Below, piece by piece: positions 7,898 through 15,954 of a stretch of 64,000 nucleotides of DNA. The translations under genes and the position numbers were made by a program. The stretch is from assembly GCA_963773055.1 (NCBI GenBank), contig CAVYZL010000006.1:310001-374000 (forward strand). Reading direction: 5' to 3'. Position 1 is the stretch's first letter, and the number at the start of each line of letters is the position of its first letter. The notes beneath the pieces were generated by a model. The model was not told the DNA's origin. It did not search any database and was given only the letters and a program-made list of their open reading frames with translations. This DNA is from PALSA-612 sp963773055. GTDB lineage: Bacteria; Actinomycetota; Thermoleophilia; Gaiellales; Gaiellaceae.

Positions 7898-8693
7898 CCG
7901 CTCTGATCGGTGGCGTGCAGGAAATCACGGAGAGCTGAGCTGAACTGATCGGCAGCCTCCATGTTGAGCTGGTGACCGGCACCCTGAAGGACGACGAGCT
8001 TCGACGCCGGGATTCGGGAGTGAAGCTCCTCGGCGACCGAGAGGGGCGAGCGGACGTCGGCGTCGCCGTAGATCAAGAGCGTCGGGGCGTCGATGCGTGG
8101 CAGGACATCGCGCAGGTCGGCCCTGGACATCGCGCGGGCCATGGTCTGAGCGCCCCGCGGATGGAAGTTGGCGATGATCGCGCCAAGCTCGTCCACCAGC
8201 CCCGCGGGGGCGCAGTCAGTGAACAGGGTTGGAAGCCAGCGTTCTGCCCACTCCGCGCCGGGCAGGTGCGAGTCGCGCATCACGGCCTCGAGGCGTGCGG
8301 CGACCTCCTCGGGCGGCAGCGAGCCTGCCCAGCCCGTGTACGCGGACGCCAGGGCGAGAGTGCGAGGCAATCGCGGGTGCCGTCGATAGAGCTCGAGCGC
8401 GAGAGTTCCGCCAAACGAAAGGCCGGCTACGTGGGGCGAGCCAGGCCGAGGGCGCGGACGAATCCGGCGAGGCAGTCGGCGTAGTCGGACATGAGGAAGT
8501 CGTCGGGCGGGTCCGATGACCGCCCGCAGCCCGGAGCGTCCCAGGCGACGACATCGAACTCATCGGAGAGGTCGTCGAGTTGCCTTCGCCACTCACGGCC
8601 ATCGGAAACGCCTCCATGGAGAAGCACGAGCACTGGGCCGTCGCCTTGCCGCTCGTAGGCGATCTCGAGGCTGCCGACCTGGATTTGGTCCAT
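7894..8693 (-). pseudogene. Alpha/beta hydrolase, one-base frame break
   Basis: GGAGGT precedes an ATG at 8693 (MDQIQVGSLEIAYERQGDG). The oxyanion loop HGGVSDGREW and DAPGCGRS strand are present. The G-run at 8433-8436 lacks a base: the first frame ends at ALGLARPT with a stop, while the adjacent frame reads HVAGLSFGGTLALELYRR, which holds the nucleophile Ser, and runs on through YGDADVRSP (Asp) and GAGHQLNME (His) to a TGA at 7894-7896. The full triad is therefore encoded and the protein is of normal length (about 266) once corrected. It is divergent from another hydrolase at 8726 and coupled to the small gene ending at 7505. Substrate unknown. Confidence 0.72.
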
Positions 8694-8725
8694 CGCCACC
8701 TCCGAGCTGATGCATACTCCTTCAC

Positions 8726-9514
8726 GTGCCCGAGGTCCGCGCCAACGGCGTGTCGCTCTACTACGAGGAACACGGTACCGGGGCACCGATCTTGTGCATC
8801 CACGGCACCAGTGCCTCGGCTGCCGTCTGGGCCGACGCGGCTGCCGAGCTCGCGAACCGTGGGCGCACGATCATCTACGACCGCCGCGGCTGCTTCCGCA
8901 GCGAGCGGCCCGAGCCGTATGCGACGAACGTGCACGAGCAGGCCGACGATGCGGCGGCGCTGATCGACGCGCTCGCGGCAGCGCCTGCGGTCGTGGTCGG
9001 ACGCAGCTATGGCGGAGAGACCGCGATCGACCTCGCGCTGCGCTACCCAGATCGCGTCCGCGCGCTCGTGTTGCTCGAGGCCTCCCTTCTGTCGTTGAGC
9101 GACGCCGCCGTGCGCTGGGCCGAAAGCGTCAAGCAGGAGGTATTCGCCGACGCCGACGTCGATATGAGTCGCGTCGCAGAGACGTTCCTGCGGCGGGTCT
9201 TGGGCGACGCGACCTGGGAGGGATTCCCCGAGCCGGCGAAGCGGATGTTCACCGCCAACGGGCCGGCGATCGTCGCTGAACTCCGCGGCGGCGCCGGCTT
9301 CCTCGATGTCGGCGTGGAGCGTCTCGGCACGATCGTGCAGCCGACGCTAATCGTCGCCGGCAAGGACTCTCCTCCGGCGTTCGCGGAGGTGACGAACCTC
9401 ATGGCCGAGGCCATGCCCTCGGCCAAGGTCGAGTGGGTCGAAGGCGGTCATCTCGTGAACGCCGCGGACCCCGTCGTGCTCGGCTTCGTAGACGAGACTC
9501 TCCACAGGCAGTAA
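8726..9514 (+). CDS. Alpha/beta hydrolase
   Basis: 262 residues from a GTG at 8726 (MPEVRANGVSLYYEEHGTG). HGTSASAAVW forms the oxyanion loop, VGRSYGGET the nucleophile elbow (Ser94), AGKDSPP the likely acid and EGGHLVNAADP the His. It is an intact single-domain enzyme of the epoxide-hydrolase/haloperoxidase-like type; substrate cannot be predicted. Only 32 bases separate its start from the start of the opposite hydrolase at 8693, and no ribosome-binding site is visible, so it may be leaderless or begin downstream. Confidence 0.82.
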   Translation: MPEVRANGVSLYYEEHGTGAPILCIHGTSASAAVWADAAAELANRGRTIIYDRRGCFRSERPEPYATNVHEQADDAAALIDALAAAPAVVVGRSYGGETAIDLALRYPDRVRALVLLEASLLSLSDAAVRWAESVKQEVFADADVDMSRVAETFLRRVLGDATWEGFPEPAKRMFTANGPAIVAELRGGAGFLDVGVERLGTIVQPTLIVAGKDSPPAFAEVTNLMAEAMPSAKVEWVEGGHLVNAADPVVLGFVDETLHRQ

Positions 9515-9643
9515 GCGCGCGCGCGTCTCAGGGGGAGCTCCCCTACCCCGCGGGCGCTCGGCCCCGAGGGGGTCACTCGAACGCAATGTCTGCCGAGCAC
9601 CGTAGTTCGCGTTAGGCCGCCGGCTGAGGCACGATTCGCGCTC

Positions 9644-9971
9644 GTGGCGAGCCGACTGACAGCACCCGAGCGCGGTGGTCGCGGCACCTTTGCCGGCGCG
9701 CTCGAGCTCGTGCTCGAGGATCGCCCGACGCGGCCACCGAAGCCGCCGCCGTGGCTGCCCGAGGAAGCACGGTCGGCGTTTCGTGCGCTGCTTTCGCGCG
9801 CCCGTCGCGCAGACGTGGCGCCTCGAGGATCGGCACGCGCTCGCCCGCCTCGCCGTGCTGCGCACCGCCGTCGAGGCCGGCGATCTACGCGGCACGACAC
9901 TCTCGGCGCTCGCTCGCCTCGAGGCCGAGCTCCTGCTCTCGCCGAAGGCACGCCGGCAGGCACGCGTCTGA
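9644..9971 (+). pseudogene. Phage P27-type small terminase-like protein, frame broken
   Basis: A GTG at 9644 starts a basic segment (MASRLTAPERGG...) that goes on RPPKPPPWLPEEARSAFRAL. Near 9795-9803 the frame slips by one base and continues RLEDRHALARLAVLRT, then LEAELLLSPKARRQARV and TGA at 9969-9971. The corrected product of about 108 residues has the proline-rich linker, the DxxxLxxLAxLR helix and the terminal LSPKARR motif I associate with P27-family small terminase subunits, which recognise phage DNA during packaging. The family call is from memory. No large terminase follows, so it is a remnant or a domesticated gene. It supports a prophage-like origin for this half of the island. Confidence 0.5.
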
Positions 9972-10030
9972 GATCACGAGCGCCGACGGGCCGGCGAAAT
10001 TGCACCGAACGTCGCCGCGGACCGATCTGG

Positions 10031-10465
10031 TCAGTCGTCCTTAGTGCCTTCGCTACCGGCCCTTTCCCGCATTGGTTCGAGCTCGTAGCGGACGATCTTG
10101 CCTTCGCGCACGGTATAGACGAGCCGGCCCGTCTTGACGTACGCGACCTCTCCGGTTTCCTTCCGGGTGTAGATCAGCTTGTTAAGCGCGGCGACGCGCC
10201 CCCCACCGATGTCCTCGAGCGCGCCGCGCTCCTCGAGACGTCGAGGTTCTCAGGTCCGCGCGAAGCATCCTCGCCTTCGTCGACGGCTCCCTCCAGCGCC
10301 ATACCACTGGAGCACCTCATCGATCCCACGCAGAGTCGTTACCTCTCCACGAACCGGGACGACCCACTCGACGTCTGGTGCGAGAACTTCCTCAACTGAA
10401 AGACGCTCGAAGTTGGATGCCCGCCAGCGGTTAACGACGTCGATTGCTCGACTAGCAGCCGCCAT
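10031..10465 (-). pseudogene. SnoaL/NTF2-like protein, decayed
   Basis: The ATG at 10465 opens MAAASRAIDVVNRWRASNFE and VLAPDVEWVVPVRGEVTTL, then RGIDEVLQWYGA, a typical SnoaL-like N-terminal half (helix, then DVEW strand, then RGxxxV). The frame then breaks at least twice. Fragments in other frames read LEGAVDEGEDASRGPENLDV, LEERGALEDIGGGRVAALNK and finally TGRLVYTVREGKIVRYELEP, ending with TGA at 10031-10033. These are the remaining beta strands of the same fold. With two or more indels in about 430 bases it is likely a true pseudogene. Confidence 0.6.
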
Positions 10466-11036
10466 TTCGCCTCCTCTACGAAGTTGAGTTAGCTCCGATA
10501 TGGATGGTGTCGAACTCTCGCTCGCGCACTGCGGACAAATACTCGAACCCCTCGACCACCAGGCGACCTGCAGCCGCGTGAAGCCCTAGGACAACGCCCT
10601 ATCTCGATACCCCGTTTCGGGTCTTAGGCCGCAGGGGTCAGGAACACGCAGCCGGTAGGTGTTGAGTGCGGACCCTCCCGTGCGCGGATCTCTCGGACTT
10701 AGTCCTCGCGCGGCCTCGAACGCTCCTGCTATTCGCCGCCTTTCTATTGGCGCGTGTGCACCGGGGAATGCGCCTCCAGCCTGCCAGGCCGGAGGTCGGC
10801 TAGTCACGATGTTGGGGAGCGTGGTTGGGCCCGTCCTGCCGACCATAATCGTGAGTTAAACCACAGGGCGACGCCGGTGAGGTGGTGACCGACAGACTGG
10901 TTGATCCGTCAGGTGCTTGGTTCGAGTCCAGGTGGGGCCCATCCACGAACTTCCTGCAACAGAGCCGCTGAGCGCCCGCAGCAACGCCCGCCTGAGGCGG
11001 CGTCCGGAGGGAGTAGCCTTCCCTCGCCGTGCGGAC
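10466..11036. other. Non-coding interval in the island
   Basis: No coding signal is seen. It contains a tRNA T-arm-like fragment near 10916-10941 (GGTTCGAGTCCAGG, then GGGGCCCAT) similar to one near 6719-6741, and a short imperfect palindrome at about 10770-10795. Nothing else could be identified. Confidence 0.45.
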
Positions 11037-12545
11037 AGCTCGTCACGCCGATCCGGACACTCGTCGACGGCGTTCCGACCTTCTACGTTGACGTCGATGG
11101 GCCGTTCGTCGCCACCCTCGCATTCCGAGTGGGTAGGGGCAGACGAGCGGCTGCCGTCCGCGGGCGTGACACACCTCCTGGCAGAGCACCTGGCGATGCC
11201 GACCGACGACATTCGCGGTGTCGTGGCAGACGAAAGCGTGGGGCGACGTGGACGCTCTTCTGGGCTCAGGGGCCGCCCGACTCCGTCGTGGCGCACCTGA
11301 ACGAGGTCGCGGAAATCTCGCCGACAGTCGCCGCTCGAGCGGCTGGAGACCGAGCGGAGGGTTCTCCTCACGGAGGCCGCCGGCTCTGGCGGCTCCGTTG
11401 GGCTCCGGCTCGCATACATGCTGCGCTTCTGGGCTTGCGGTTACGGCTTGGTGGGCCACGACGAGCTGGGACTGCTCAGGCTCACAGCCAACGACATCTC
11501 CGCACTGGGCGGCCGCGCGCTTCACGCGCGGCAACGCTGCCTTGTGGTTGACGCGGCCGCCGACGGATCTGCGACTGCCGCTTCCTGAGGGCGACCGGCA
11601 CCTTAGCAGTTCCTCCTGAGCCGATCGAGTACCTTCGCTTCCCTGGTCTACAGGGCAGGGTGCCACCGACGGAGTCCTGCTGTCGTTGGTCGCGCCACGG
11701 AGCACTGAAGCTTTGGCTTGCGCGCTGCAGGTAGCCGGTCGAAGGCTGTGGCGCTCGCTCCGCTACCGAGGCCGGCCTTGAAGTTACCGGTCGACGTCAA
11801 GTCTACAGAGCCCCCTCACCCCGCGGACACGACACACGTTGCCATTACGGCCGACGCACTGCACGAAAGCGTCATGGATGTCCGCGACCGGCTCCTCTCC
11901 GTCCTTCGCGAGCTCGCGAAGGACGGCCCGACGGACGAGGAGCTCTCGCGCTGAGCGGGAGGAAGTCGCGCGCGAATTCGCCGACCCGCAGGCGGCGCAA
12001 GCGCGAGCTCTGCTCCGCCGGGACGGCCGAGCTCCTTGGCGATCCCAAGCTGAGCACCGGCGGATCTTTTGAACGAGCTCGAGCAGACGACACAAGCCTC
12101 CACGGCGGCAACGCGCTCGCCGCGGCGCTGCGACACCGCCCTGCTCGTCGCGCAGGCCGACGACGGTGTGCCCGACGGCTTCGAGCCGTATTCGGTGAAA
12201 TCGCCTCGGCCGGTCCGTGGGGGAGAGCACATCTGCGGGGGCTCCGGCTGCGTCGCAGTGCCGAATGCGTGCTGAGCTCGCGACAGGCAGTCGCTAGGCG
12301 CAGGCAGTGAGGGCGTGGCGTTGTGGAGGCGCGCGAGGGCTGATCGCGCCGCAGTTGCGGTTAGAGACGAGTGCGAGGTCGTTCTGCAGGACGGGGTAGG
12401 GATGGGATGCTCTGTGAACGGCGACGGCTTCCTAGTCGAGGTCGTTGCGGCTGCCTTGGCGAGGGGGCGATGATGTGGTGGCCCTGATCGAGCAAGCACG
12501 TGCCCGACGCGCTCCACGTGGCTTCTCGATCGCGCTGAGCACGTC
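11037..12545 (+). pseudogene. M16 (insulinase-like) peptidase-like gene, heavily frameshifted
   Basis: Coding fragments in all three plus-strand frames line up into one protein: TLVDGVPTFYVDVDGPFVAT, then AGVTHLLAEHLAMPTDD, WAQGPPDSVVAHLNEVAE, RLTANDIS, HPADTTHVAITADALHESV, LRELAKDGPTDEELSR, ELEQTTQASTAA and, near the end, GDGFLVEVV and DDVVALIE. The order matches the shortened M16-like proteins I know from this bacterial group: an N-terminal domain with an H-x-x-E-H-like segment (HLLAEHLA), a linker and a C-terminal inactive-type half. At least six indels interrupt it within 1.5 kb, so it cannot make a product. Exact ends are uncertain. Confidence 0.5.
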
Positions 12546-13352
12546 GCGCGGGTGGAAGCCGTTGGGACGGCCGCCGCAGGTTTTAGGCGCAACTGGATGA
12601 CGAGTGTATGAGCTCGAGCTACGCACTCCCCCATGTGCTCCGATTGTGCGAGGAGCCGCGGCTCATCGGACCGAGCCGACAAGGGGTGGCGGACGGGCGT
12701 ACTCGCCATCACCGACCGGCGCGCGCTGTTTCTCAACTACGACAACGTCCTCGTCGGACGCTCCCGCTTTCCTCGATTCGGACGGTCAGGGGTGGCGCGG
12801 GCAGGAAGCTGACCGTCGAGGACCGAGCACGCTGACTCGTTCACGCTCACCGACATCAAGGGCGGGAGCTGCAACGAGGTCGCCGCTGTGTGCGCTTGAG
12901 CGCCCCGGCGAGCCTGGACGTCGGCATCGAGGAGCGCGTCGGGCGCATCGAAGCCGTCGCTGCCGCCGCGGTGTACCATAAGCGCAACTGGGTGACGAGC
13001 GACGAGCTCGACGCACTCCCCGATGTCCTCCAATTGGACGAAGTCCCGCGGGTCGTCAGTGCGAGCCACCAAAGGGTGGTGGCGGACGGGCGTGCTCGCC
13101 GTCACCGACAGCGGCGTGCGCTGTTCCTCTACGTGGGCGGAGGTGCTCTTTGACGTGGCGCTTTCCTCGATTCGGGCAGTGCAGGAGCGCCGACCCCTCC
13201 GCGCGCAGCATGCTCACGATCGGAGAGCGAACGCCGAATCGTTCACGTTGACCGACATCAAAGGTGCGGGCTCGACGAGGTCGCCGGCTGCGCTGGAGCG
13301 TCCCGTAGAAGCTGCACCGCGGGAGCGAGGTGATGAGTCGAGACCGCTCTGA
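12535..13352 (+). pseudogene. Tandemly duplicated PH-like (bPH) segment, decayed
   Basis: Two diverged copies with a period of about 393-402 bases occupy this stretch. The second reads best: NWVTSDELDALPDVLQLDEV, then (frame change) WWRTGVLAVTDSGVR, LSSIRAVQERRP, ESFTLTDIKGAG and PAALERPVEA. The first shows YALPHVLRLCEEPRLIG, LSSIRTVRGG and SFTLTDIKGG. This order (helix, then GVLAVTDxxVR, strand, SSIRAV, FTLTDIK) resembles bacterial PH-like YokE-type domains. Frames break several times in each copy. The product is unlikely to be made. Confidence 0.45.
12587..13260 (+). repeat. Degenerate tandem duplication, about 395-bp period
   Basis: Matching words recur at a near-constant offset: GCGCAACTGG at 12587 and 12982, GGCGGACGGGCGT at 12688 and 13081, CTTTCCTCGATTCGG at 12767 and 13161, and TCACG(C/T)T(C/G)ACCGACATCA at 12841 and 13243. 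Offsets of 395, 393, 394 and 402 show an old duplication that has since gathered small indels. Confidence 0.7.
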
Positions 13353-13446
13353 CGATCGCCGCGGGGTAGTAGAACGCGACGCGTAACCCTTTGCGAGCCG
13401 AACTGGCACTTTCGGGCCGACAGTGCGTTCTCGCCTAAGGCAACGG

Positions 13447-13469
13447 AAGTCCCTGCCTAGGAGGGACTT
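13447..13469 (-). terminator. Hairpin downstream of tRNA-Ala
   Basis: AAGTCCCT (13447-13454) pairs with AGGGACTT (13462-13469) around a 7-base loop. It lies 41 bases past the tRNA 3' end on the minus strand and could end the tRNA transcript, though no clear U-run follows. Confidence 0.4.
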
Positions 13470-13490
13470 TCCAGTGGAACGGGCCGGGAT

Positions 13491-13552
13491 TGACCTCCGG
13501 CCTGTCAGGTGGAGCGTGCCGGGATCGAACCGGCGACCTCCGGCTTGCAAAG
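13491..13552 (-). repeat. Right att-like copy, overlapping intact tRNA-Ala
   Basis: Identical over 62 bases to 1673-1734. It spans the 3' half of the intact tRNA-Ala gene plus 19 bases beyond its 3' end, as expected when an integrating element restores the target tRNA at one junction. Confidence 0.85.
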
Positions 13553-13582
13553 CCGGCGCTCTCCCAGCTGAGCTAACGCCCC
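13510..13582 (-). tRNA. tRNA-Ala (anticodon UGC)
   Basis: A complete 73-nt cloverleaf can be folded. The acceptor stem is GGGGCGT with ACGCTCC (one G-U pair), followed by discriminator A. The D arm is AGCTCAGCTGGGAGAGC. The anticodon stem is CCGGC / GCCGG around loop TTTGCAA, giving TGC. The T arm is CGCCGG TTCGATC CCGGC. CCA is not encoded (ACC then T). It is the insertion target of the island to its left. Confidence 0.95.
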
Positions 13583-13596
13583 AGGCGGTCCAAATG

Positions 13597-13622
13597 AAGC
13601 GACCCCATTCTAGGGGTCGCTT
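13597..13622 (-). terminator. Intrinsic-type hairpin between the coiled-coil gene and tRNA-Ala
   Basis: A perfect 10-bp stem AAGCGACCCC / GGGGTCGCTT with a 6-base loop lies 4 bases after the stop of the minus-strand gene ending at 13627. The following bases (CATTTG) give only a weak U-tract. It probably separates that gene from the tRNA. Confidence 0.6.
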
Positions 13623-13626
13623 CGCG

Positions 13627-13911
13627 TTACGCTGCTGCGCGCTCGAGGCGCTCTTCGTGCCGGGCGCGGGCGATGATCACATCGCGCTCGCCGAACCGGA
13701 CACGCGCTCGCTCGGAGCGGTACTCGTCCCACAGGCGCGCGATCTCCGCCTCGACCGCGGTGTGCTCGGCTACGAGCTCCGGATCGTGGCCGAGAGAAAG
13801 CGTGCGAAGCAGCTCGCGGCGGTGCTCGGTGAGCTGCTCGATCTCGGTCCGTATGTCATCTAGCTGTCTCATCGTTTCCCCAAACGCATCGGCGTGAGCC
13901 TCCATTCCCAT
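13627..13911 (-). CDS. Small coiled-coil hypothetical protein
   Basis: 94 residues from an ATG at 13911, with GAGGG just upstream. The sequence is a long charged amphipathic helix (FGETMRQLDDIRTEIEQLTE, then RRELLRTLSLGHDPEL, IARLWDEYRSERARVRFGER) ending in RHEERLERAAA. It has no membrane segment or signal peptide. It follows the LysR gene after a 5-base gap and could be co-transcribed with it. Family not recognised. Confidence 0.65.
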   Translation of the reverse strand: MGMEAHADAFGETMRQLDDIRTEIEQLTEHRRELLRTLSLGHDPELVAEHTAVEAEIARLWDEYRSERARVRFGERDVIIARARHEERLERAAA

Positions 13912-13916
13912 ATCCC

Positions 13917-14849
13917 TCACGCGGCTGCTAGTTCCTTCGAGTGACATACCGCTTGTGCGGCTTCGACAAACGCGCGTGCGGGCGCGGTCAGCTGTCGGTC
14001 GGCGTGCCAGGCGATGCCGATCAGGCGCGGAGGCACGCGCTCCCCGAGGTCGACGACGGTGATGGAGTCGTCTGCGGGATCGACGGTCAGCCGCGGAACG
14101 AGCGCCACGCCCGTGCCTGCGGCGACGAGCGCCTGCACGGTTCCGTTGTCGTCGGAGCGGAAGACGACGTTCGGCTCCTTGCCGACGAGCCTGAGCCGCT
14201 CCTCGACGCGCTGCGTCGTGCGGCACGAGCGGTAGCTGATCAGCGGCAGCTCGAGGATCTCGCGAAGCGTCGGCGGCTTGTCGCGTGACGCGAGCGGCGA
14301 GTGGTTGGCGACGACGAGCACGTACGGATCGCGCATCAGCTCGACCGCCTCGAACGGGCCGGGCTCGAGCGGGTAGACGCAGAAGCTCACGTCGGCCTCG
14401 CCGCGCTCGACGAGCTGCAGCAGCTCGCGGTCGTCGGTCGACTCGACGAGGCGGATGTCGACCTTGGGCCATTCGGCGGAGAAGCTCGAGAGCAGCCTGG
14501 GGAGGATGCGTGCGCCGACCGACTGGTAGGTGCCGATGCGGAGCGGACCGGCATCGCCGGCGGCGAGCGCCTCGAGGTCGGCGCTCGCCGCCTGCAATCG
14601 CGCCATGATCCCCTCCGCGTGACTGAGGAGCAGGGCGCCCGCCTCCGTCAGGGTCACGGGCCGCGGACCTCCGGGGCGCTCGACCAGACGCTGGCCGACG
14701 ATGCGCTCGAGGGATGCGATCTGTTGACTGATCGCCGACTGCGTGTAGCCGAGCCGTTGCGCGGCCCGGCCGAATGAGCCTTCGCTCGCGATCGCCTCGA
14801 GAGCAACGAGATGGCGCAGCTCGAGGCCGAATAGTCCATCAGGCTGCAT
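13917..14849 (-). CDS. LysR-family transcriptional regulator
   Basis: 310 residues. The N-terminal winged helix-turn-helix reads LRHLVALEAIASEGSFGRAA, then GYTQSAISQQIASLERIVGQ, the standard LysR DNA-binding pattern. Residues about 95-300 form the periplasmic-binding-like effector domain (PLRIGTYQSVGARILPRLL, then GEADVSFCVYPL, GTGVALVPRLTV). It is divergent from an EamA transporter, the usual arrangement for a LysR protein that controls its neighbour and itself. The inducer cannot be read from sequence. Confidence 0.92.
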   Translation of the reverse strand: MQPDGLFGLELRHLVALEAIASEGSFGRAAQRLGYTQSAISQQIASLERIVGQRLVERPGGPRPVTLTEAGALLLSHAEGIMARLQAASADLEALAAGDAGPLRIGTYQSVGARILPRLLSSFSAEWPKVDIRLVESTDDRELLQLVERGEADVSFCVYPLEPGPFEAVELMRDPYVLVVANHSPLASRDKPPTLREILELPLISYRSCRTTQRVEERLRLVGKEPNVVFRSDDNGTVQALVAAGTGVALVPRLTVDPADDSITVVDLGERVPPRLIGIAWHADRQLTAPARAFVEAAQAVCHSKELAAA

Positions 14850-14850
14850 G

Positions 14851-14865
14851 ATCGACGTCTACGAT
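14851..14865. promoter_or_regulatory. Candidate LysR box (T-N11-A)
   Basis: ATCGACGTCTACGAT has ATCG/CGAT inverted ends and fits the T-N11-A consensus of LysR operators. It sits directly before the LysR start codon at 14849 and 100 bases upstream of the EamA start at 14965, so it could serve autoregulation. Other half-sites in 14866-14950 were not clear. Confidence 0.4.
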
Positions 14866-14964
14866 AACAAGACTGGTGCTGATAGACAAGGAGCGCCAAA
14901 CTGCCTGCATGACCGCTCTTTTCCCGAAGCCGCCGCGGCTGGTGGAGGAACCGCTAGCTCCCGC

Positions 14965-15897
14965 ATGAGCGCAGGACCGAGCCGAGCGAGCGTCTGGGGT
15001 GCGCTCCTCGTCGTGTACGTCGTCTGGGGCTCGACGTACCTCGGGATCCTGTACGCCATCGAGACGATCCCCGTCTTCCTCTCCATGGGGATCCGGTTCC
15101 TCCTCGCCGGCGGCCTGCTCTACGCGTACTCGATCCGCCGCGGTGACCGCGACGGCGACCGGCCGGGCCGCACGCAGTGGCTCTCCGCGCTCGTCGTCGG
15201 CGCGTTTCTGTTCGTGGGCGGCAACTCGATGGTCGCCTGGGCGGAAACCAGGGTCGACACCGGAGTCGCCGCGCTGCTGATCGCGGCCGTGCCGCTCTGG
15301 ATCGCGCTCTTCGACCGGATCGCGAACGGCCAGCGGCTGTCGCGGTCGACAATCGTCGGTCTCGCTGTCGGCTTCGGGGGAGTCGCGCTGCTCGCGTGGC
15401 CTTCCGGCGCCGGCCGGATCGACGTACTCGGCGCGTTCGCGCTCCTCGTCTCGGGAATCACCTGGGCGATCGGATCGCTCTACGCGCGCCGTGCTCCGCT
15501 GCCGCGGCGGCCACTCGTCAACTCGTCGATGCAGATGTTGACGGGAGGGGGACTGTTGATGGTGGTCGCCGCGGCTTCCGGAGAGCTCAACGACGTCGGC
15601 CAGCCGTCGCTCCGATCGATCCTCGCGATGGTCTACCTCGTCCTGATCGGCGCGATCGTCGCCTTCTCCGCGTACGCGTGGCTCGTCCGTTCGGTGCCGA
15701 TGGCTCTGGCGTCCACCTATGCGTACGTGAACCCGGTCGTCGCCGTCTTCCTCGGCTGGGCGATCCTGTCCGAGCCGCTGTCCGCGCGCACGATCGCGGC
15801 CGGCGCGATCATCCTCGGCGCCGTTGCGCTGATCATCACGCCGTCGCGGGAGCGGGCGCCGTCCGTCCCCGCTGCAGTCGGCGCCCGCGCCCAGTAA
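14965..15897 (+). CDS. EamA/DMT-family transporter
   Basis: 310 residues from the ATG at 14965. An in-frame ATG at 14848 would overlap the divergent regulator and add 39 hydrophilic residues, and GGTGGAGGAA lies upstream of the inner start. Ten hydrophobic helices are visible as two five-helix EamA repeats, beginning VWGALLVVYVVWGSTYLGIL and, for the second, LLVSGITWAIGSLYARRA, with a conserved AYVNPVVAVFLGW near the end. Members export small metabolites such as amino acids across the inner membrane. The divergent LysR gene suggests inducible export; substrate unknown. Confidence 0.9.
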   Translation: MSAGPSRASVWGALLVVYVVWGSTYLGILYAIETIPVFLSMGIRFLLAGGLLYAYSIRRGDRDGDRPGRTQWLSALVVGAFLFVGGNSMVAWAETRVDTGVAALLIAAVPLWIALFDRIANGQRLSRSTIVGLAVGFGGVALLAWPSGAGRIDVLGAFALLVSGITWAIGSLYARRAPLPRRPLVNSSMQMLTGGGLLMVVAAASGELNDVGQPSLRSILAMVYLVLIGAIVAFSAYAWLVRSVPMALASTYAYVNPVVAVFLGWAILSEPLSARTIAAGAIILGAVALIITPSRERAPSVPAAVGARAQ

Positions 15898-15954
15898 GCG
15901 CTGTGCCAGTAACGCGGTGGCGCGCCCGATAATCCAGTAGGTAGGCTGGATCGG

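Larger units (their letters stand above)
1673..13552. mobile_element. tRNA-Ala-bounded genomic island (about 11.8 kb, integrase lost)
   Basis: The interval is defined by the 62-bp perfect direct repeat at 1673-1734 and 13491-13552, with intact tRNA-Ala(UGC) at the right end. Content is accessory: PEP-utilising pair, hydrolases, a phage small-terminase-like fragment and several decayed genes, with large poorly coding gaps. A third 31-bp piece of the same tRNA at 7414-7444 suggests two elements joined head to tail (1673-7444 and 7414-13552), or an internal rearrangement. No integrase, excisionase or relaxase is recognisable, so the element is probably immobile. The boundaries are seen in sequence; the integration history is inferred. 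Confidence 0.75.

Noticed and set aside
12587..13260. A CRISPR-like repeat array
   Set aside because: There are only two long diverged copies with a period near 395 bases and no short direct repeats with spacers. It is a gene-segment duplication.
14848..14964. Upstream ATG at 14848 for the EamA transporter
   Set aside because: It would overlap the divergent LysR start and add 39 hydrophilic residues with no family similarity. The ATG at 14965 has a ribosome-binding site.
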